From Poa pratensis (lineage: Eukaryota > Streptophyta > Magnoliopsida > Poales > Poaceae): a DNA stretch of 64,000 bases. Made by a program: the position numbers and the translations under genes. Positions 58,637-64,000 of the stretch are shown piece by piece; position 1 is the first letter of the stretch; each line of letters opens with the position of its first letter. Location: NCBI GenBank assembly GCA_947311845.1, contig CAMZMU010000040.1, positions 51,793,557 through 51,857,556 of the forward strand, read 5' to 3'. A model generated the notes under the pieces. It searched no databases. It was not told the DNA's origin and saw only the letters and a program-made list of their open reading frames with translations.

Positions 58637-59719
58637 ATGGCTCTAGCAGCGCACACGCTACTGGTGGTGCTCTCTGTGCTGGGGCTGCTCACCGGTGGCC
58701 TCGCGCAGCTCAAGTATGATTTCTACGCCGGCAAGTGTGGCGGCGTCGAGACAATCGTGGAGGGCATCGTCAGGGCCCGCGTCGCCCGTGACGGTGACGC
58801 CCGAATCGCTGCCCAACTCCTCCGCTTGCAGTTCCACGAGTGCGCCGTCAATGTACGTGTTACTTCTATTTTCAGTGCATGCAATTGCATATGCACGCGC
58901 CATTGGTCGTCTGCTCCATTGGCATGCATACGTATAGGAATATAAATCATCTGCACGATGTAGGGCTGCGACGGCGGGCTTCTGATCGACGGTCCGGGGT
59001 CGGAGAAGACGGCGCCGCCGAACCTGAGCGTGAAGGGCTACGACCTAATCGCGGCTATCAAGACGGAGCTCGAGAGGCGGTGCCCCCGCGTCGTGTCTTG
59101 CGCCGACATCGAGATCCTCGCCACGAGGGACGCAGTCGCCCTGGCTGGTGGGAAGAGGTACACGGTGCGCACCGGGCGGAGGGACGGCAAGCAGTCCAGG
59201 GCCATCGACGTGCGCCTTCCCGGGAAAGAGGATACGGCCACACAGGCAACCTCTTACTTCGCCAACCTCAATTTCACCCAGCTGGAGATGGTGGTTCTGC
59301 TGGGGGCGCACACGGTAGGCGTGACACACTGCAGCCAGATCAAGTCGACGCGCCTTTACGGCTATGGCGGCAAGGCCGGCGCGACGGACCCGAGCTTGAC
59401 CATGGACGACGCGACCAAGTACAAGAACACGTGCCCCAACACAGCGGCGTCGGACGGCAATATCCTGTTCCTGGACGCCCAGTCGAGCGCGGCCAGGGTG
59501 GACAACAGCTACTACAAGAGGCTTCAGGGAAAACGCGGCGTGCTCACCGTCGACCAGAACCTCTACGCCGTTCCCTCCACCAAGTGGCATGTTGACAGGC
59601 TCGCCAACACAAACGACTTCTACGAGCTCTTCCCCAAGGCACTCATCAAGCTCAGCGAGCTCAAAGTGCTTACCGGCACCCAGGGAGAGGTCCGCAAGGT
59701 CTGCAACAGGTTCAACTGA
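58637..59719 (+). CDS. Class III peroxidase, tandem copy 5 (intact)
   Basis: Exons 58637-58852 and 58964-59719, 323 aa, protein identical by eye to copy 4. TATA box at 58547. The coding part and promoter match the other copies closely, but the sequence after the stop diverges quickly. It is the right-hand member of the array and the only one without the Harbinger fragment downstream. Confidence 0.95.
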
Positions 59720-60569
59720 TCTTTCAATCTTTGCCAACGTTCCTGTGTGAGGCCGGCGTTTCTGGATTTTGGTTTTTGTCAAATTGATTGACTTAATCTT
59801 GACCCATGTTCGACTCATTTGTTTGGCGCTCGTTTGTAATTTGGTGCGAGGTTTGAACGCACTGTTTTTGTCTCATGATTATAGTGAAGGACATTATTGA
59901 GGTTGTGCATGCGTTTCTTGATCAGTATCGTATCGTATGTACATCCGTATTCAATATCTGGGCCGCTATCACCATATGTATGGGACGAATTGGAGACTTT
60001 GTTTGCCTCCGGACTCGCGGATTATTGGGTCCACAAAACCACATGGTCGCCGAATATGTAGTCACAAACATGTGTGCGTTCGACGCTTCGACCCCGCGGC
60101 GATTTTGGATCCTCGTCCGCCAGCTCCGGCCGATCCAACCTCGCCGCCGTGTGATCCTCTACACCGGTGGCAGGCAATACATATACTTCTCGTCAACGTC
60201 TCAGCCTTATCGCACTTGCTGGCAGGGACCAATCACGGTAGATGAAGGTAACCATTACATCCACATGTGGTGCATAACAAGTTAATTAAATTGGAACGGA
60301 GGGAGTAGATGACAAGGGTTTGGTCGTTGGTGATCGTCGTTGGAGCACCAAGGAGACTGTGTTGATTTGTGCCACGCTGAGATTCTCCAGTTTCACGGCG
60401 AATATAGGTCATCTGATGGTCATCAAATGTGATAAGGATTTGCGTAGTACTGGTACGAGACCGAAACCACCAGCACAACGTCCTCTGTACGCTTGTGCAA
60501 TCTGGCTTGTGTCGGTCCGACGTGCACGCTGACATCAACATTGGCAGTGCACACTACGGTACACAGGGA

Positions 60570-60671
60570 GACAAATGGCCAGCATTGTTCCATAGGGTGG
60601 AGGTTAACCCACCAAAGGAAGACAAATGGCCAGCATTGTTCCATAGGGTGGAGGTTAACCCACCAAAGGAA
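60570..60671 (+). repeat. 51-bp perfect tandem duplication
   Basis: Units 60570-60620 and 60621-60671 are identical (gacaaatggccagcattgtt ... caccaaaggaa). It is present only in the copy 5 spacer. Confidence 0.95.
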
Positions 60672-60766
60672 GACAAATGGGAAATGATCGCTCATTTGCT
60701 TAGGTCGCTGCGTCCTCTGCCGACAGATCGTCGATATTGAGGTCTGAGTTCTAGCATATTAATCTA

Positions 60767-60860
60767 CTCCCTCTGATCCATAAAGATTGTCACGAGTGTA
60801 GCGTGCCAAACATACATACGTAGGTGTTTCCTTGCGACATTTAATCTGGATCGGAGGGAG
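60767..60860. mobile_element. Short Stowaway MITE (94 bp)
   Basis: Ends ctccctctgatcca and inverted ...ggatcggagggag, flanked by TA. Units 1-4 show the empty site (taatctatatggaaactc), which confirms the insertion exactly. Confidence 0.92.
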
Positions 60861-61060
60861 TATATGGAAACTCAAGATCTAGGCTAAATCCAAAAGCGAA
60901 GATGGTGAGTTCAGCGTCGGTTTTCCACATTCTGAAAGATGAGTGACCGATGCGCTCAACTCCGTCACCATTGATGTTTAATGGGGAATCTCTAGGTGGG
61001 CCTCTCTTTAAAACCCAAGAGCGAAGCTTCAGCAAAAATGACCAGTATATGTTCCTCATC

Positions 61061-62328
61061 CTACCCTAGCGTGGCTAACGAAAACGTTGCATGGCAAAGC
61101 CACCTAATCAAGACGAAACCATACATTTGGCCAGTGTGTTCTTTTGGATTGCTAGAGGGCAATAAGGAAACAGTCAGAGGACAATGAGACGCTGTGCTCA
61201 GCCAGAAATGTACACATAAATATGTCAATTCTTCCAAGTAAGCAAACAGGAGATGGACCAAGATAGCTACAGCGAACAATCCTAGCCAATTTACATAGCA
61301 AGAGGGACCGTAGCATGGAGAGCAAAAAATAAAAAATCTTCCAGAAACACAACACTGACGATAGCTCTCGCTTTGGACTGTAAAAGCGGCCAAACATCAC
61401 ATCAGGGATTTCAACGTGCGAACCAAATAGGATCTGAATTATCAATTTCGTATGTGCTAAAAAAATTAGCATGTTAAATCAATCGGCAAAATATGTTGCA
61501 TCTGACATCAATGCAATACGAGTTGGCTAGTGATGCAGTGAAGAAAGCAGAAGACAGCGAGGAGATCTCTGTTCAGCAGCGGCATGTCAAGGCTACGTCA
61601 AGAGCAAAGAACATATCATGAAGAATGACCCGGAGACATATCATGAAGGACGTGCAGAGTGCGGAGCTCAGCGCCACAGTCTAGACAGGCTTACACCTCT
61701 TGCCGCCCTAAGCCTTTCAGATGCCCTCACCCCTCACCACCAGGCATGCGGCTCAGCAGCAAGGGTGCAATCCCTCCAACAATGTAGTGCAGTTCCAGAG
61801 AAGCAGATGCAGTTTCTGGACTCGGCCTACAAAGAAATTTGTGCTTCCAGAAAGCTACATTTATCAGCACAATCAAACCTTACCAATATGGTATAAGAAG
61901 AAAGGTCGTTACTGCTTTTTGAAGAGCAGAATCTTCAACGAAGCACACGGATCGCAGAGGGGTTGGCTTCAGGAAATAAACACGGTTTGCATGGAGAAGA
62001 CGAGGACGTGCGAAGAATGAAGAGTGAAGCGCTAAACCATGAAGACATAACTGAAAGCCGTAGCCGGCCAAGTCGTTTAAGCAGTGCAGTACGATGCCTT
62101 TTTAACACACAAAAGAAAGGCAGCTAGTCTTAGTTAAACAATACACCGATCCATAAGTTCCTCTAGACATTAAAATCAAACACTACCATATTTATGACAG
62201 AAAAAGTTACGGGAGACTTAACCAAAGTCAAGCAGTCGATGAGGAATCTTTCAAATAGGACACTGTTCATAGCTGGCGGGCAGATAGCACATCTGTGACA
62301 TAACACACTCTGGACATCAGGTACAGCT
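61061..62328. other. Region between the array and the RSZ coding part
   Basis: 61020-61290 and 61386-61430 are the right copies of the segmental duplicate. The part adjoining 62328 is 3' UTR of the minus-strand RSZ gene. No other gene is supported. Confidence 0.5.
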
Positions 62329-63910
62329 CTAGCTCCTGCTGCGGCGATACCTGGAGCCATTAAATTTATAACAATGCATTAGATACAGAAAGAAAAGTTA
62401 ACTACATAACTTAATAATTACTGGCATCAGAATTACCCATTGCCATAGGCAGGAGATTCATCTCGCCCACGGACTGGTGACCTGCTAATGCTGCGTCCAC
62501 GAACCGGTGACACACTACGCCGCCTTAGAGAGCGCCCTGGAGGGCTGTAGCTTCTGATTACAGAGCATATTTCTATCAGATCTATTGTTCTTCATAAATA
62601 TAATATAGCTACAGATTTGGCATAAGACAAATGTAACCAACAAGTATAACAGATTTAGGTAGCATTTTGTAATAATATATTCTTCTTTTTCTGCAATACA
62701 CGAACACCTCTCCACTTTACTACTCCGACTACAACTGGGGAAAGGAAACAGGTGGACAAATATAGAACAGAGGAAATCTGAAGAACTTTATGTGTCCATA
62801 AGTTTAAGCAACTTTGCACCAAGATAGTTTATCCCAATTATTTTCATGTAAATCTAGCAGTTACGGAATTGCTATCATATAGCAAACTTCACAAACTTTG
62901 CATCAAAACAGCTTATCCCAATTCTTTTCATGTAAATCTAGCAGCTACAGGATTGACTAATAGAGCAAACTTACTTCACAAGAACAACAAAATGAAGATA
63001 GCAAGATGATCCAGCGGCTATTTTTAATGCAATTTAAAACACTTTTCCACGTTTATCACTAATCATGTGAGCGTACAAGTGGATACATGTCAAAAAGGTG
63101 GAAACCGGAAAACAATGTCTTCAAGTGCTTGTACCATAGCCATATACCTCATGTCATAATACAAAATATACTGTACAAAAGGTGGGCTGCGCCTCATGTT
63201 AAAGGGTTCAAAGAAGTGCAGAAAAAAATTGTGGGGTTGCCACGTCACTAAGGATTTTTACCTTCAAGCATGATGGTAGTGTATTGAGATATGTCCCTAA
63301 CAGTAAAGATTAACCAGTTACCTTCTGCTGTAGCTTGGACTCCTGCGGTATCTAGGACTCCGACTGCGGCTGCGGCTCCTACTCCGGCTGCGACGCCTTC
63401 CACTGCCTAGACCCCCAGAACCAATCCTCAGCCGGCATTCACGCGCAAAGTGTCCAGACTCACCACATTCATAACACTTCATCTCCGACCCACCAGATCG
63501 ATCACGACCACCACGACCACTGCTGGCATTACGAGACAGCTCAACTCTCCAACCATTCTTGCCTATAAATGCACAAGTCAAACAAATAGAATTAGCTTCA
63601 GATGAGCTATAAATCTCAACAGGGTCAAGGATATGCAAATGTGAACGACAGCAGAACAGAGACAAGGAGACACCTAATCCTAAAACACTAAATAATGTCA
63701 TTACATAATTTCAAATAGTCGATATACTGTAATCAAATGTCACTAAATCCCAAATAACTGAACAGTGGTTAAACAAAGCGGCCAATGGACATGTTCATAC
63801 GAAGCACTTGCCACATACCATCTGTATCACGAATTGCATCCTGGGCATCCCTCCTGTCATCAAAATCAATAAACACAAAACCAGGTGGCTTTCGTGCAAC
63901 CCATACACTG
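62329..63910 (-). CDS. RSZ: RSZ-type SR splicing factor, 3' part (5' end beyond window)
   Basis: Exons in view: about 63910-63819, 63562-63322, and 62350-62329 (ending YRRSRS, stop TAG 62331-62329), all with GT-AG borders. The protein is a nuclear pre-mRNA splicing factor. The second half of the RRM is visible ([17 protein letters not shown], carrying RNP1; then GWRVELS). It is followed by a glycine-rich hinge, one CCHC zinc knuckle [14 protein letters not shown], and a short RS domain of alternating Arg-Ser. This combination defines the plant RSZ21/22 group (SRSF7/9G8-like). The first exon with the start codon lies to the right of the window. The last intron (~970 bp) contains the segmental duplicate and a 77-bp tandem repeat. 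The exact acceptor of the first visible exon (63910 or 63907) is uncertain. Confidence 0.9.
62435..62840. repeat. Segmental duplicate C, right copy (in RSZ intron)
   Basis: Partner of 22465-23050 in the same orientation. It lacks the Stowaway present in the left copy. Confidence 0.85.
62811..62971. repeat. Imperfect tandem repeat, ~77 bp, in RSZ intron
   Basis: 62811-62888 and 62895-62971 both run actttgca... ttcatgtaaatctagcag ... gcaaact, with several substitutions. Confidence 0.85.
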
Positions 63911-64000
63911 CTACCACACAAAAATTAAGAAAGTGTATCAGTAACGTCAGCATAAAACAGAATGTAAATATATTAGCACATACGATAAATAACCATGTAT

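Larger units (their letters stand above)
59720..61060 (+). repeat. Diverged downstream spacer of peroxidase copy 5
   Basis: Recognisably the same spacer as behind copies 1-4 (for example gcgaagatggtga, ccattgatgtttaatgggga), with many substitutions and indels. It includes a Stowaway end at about 60290-60307 (ggaacggagggagta). Confidence 0.8.

Noticed and set aside
1..64000. tRNA genes, rRNA genes and CRISPR arrays
   Set aside because: None was recognised on reading; repeats present are transposons, tandem duplications and the gene array.

Overview
The window is nuclear DNA of a grass, most likely a pooid such as a wheat/barley relative. The reasons are many Stowaway MITEs with ctccctccgt-type ends and TA target duplications, PIF/Harbinger, hAT, Mutator and Helitron elements, GC-rich plant exons with GT-AG introns, and plant-specific families (class III peroxidase, CNGC channel, RSZ splicing factor). 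Nothing bacterial is present. The species call is inference.

Layout. 0-3.3 kb: first exon and promoter of a purple-acid-phosphatase-like gene (minus strand, running off the left edge), bracketed by a diverged ~360 bp direct repeat. 3.4-8.2 kb: a Ty3/gypsy retrotransposon with its 3' end lost at a perfect palindrome. 9.9-17.9 kb: a complete seven-exon cyclic-nucleotide-gated channel gene (minus strand, 689 aa by my splicing), with a young, internally deleted copia element in one intron. 18-25 kb: a transposon-rich spacer with PIF/Harbinger, a hAT MITE, Stowaways, a Helitron with exon-like segments, and an old duplicate of sequence now found at 61-63 kb.

25-61 kb: the centrepiece is a five-copy tandem array of a secreted class III peroxidase gene. 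Raw start-to-start spacings are 3838, 7143, 10819 and 3840 bp. Subtracting two dated-by-structure insertions (a 3.3 kb hAT and a 7.0 kb Mutator-like element, each with its target duplication) leaves 3838, 3834, 3838 and 3840 bp. Copies 1, 4 and 5 are intact (323 aa); copies 2 and 3 are broken by single-base deletions. The array carries an L1-type LINE upstream of copy 1. A four-level nest (LINE tail in Helitron in Stowaway in hAT) lies between copies 2 and 3. A Pack-MULE carrying the 5' half of an F-box/LRR gene lies downstream of copy 3. Sister repeats supply the empty site for each of these insertions.

61-64 kb: the 3' half of an RSZ-type SR splicing factor gene (minus strand), whose 5' end lies beyond the right edge. 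The genes do not form a pathway; the main story is recent amplification of a peroxidase and the use of its repeats as a natural record of transposition. All coordinates, splice sites and target duplications were read by eye; family names rest on recognised motifs, not on searches.
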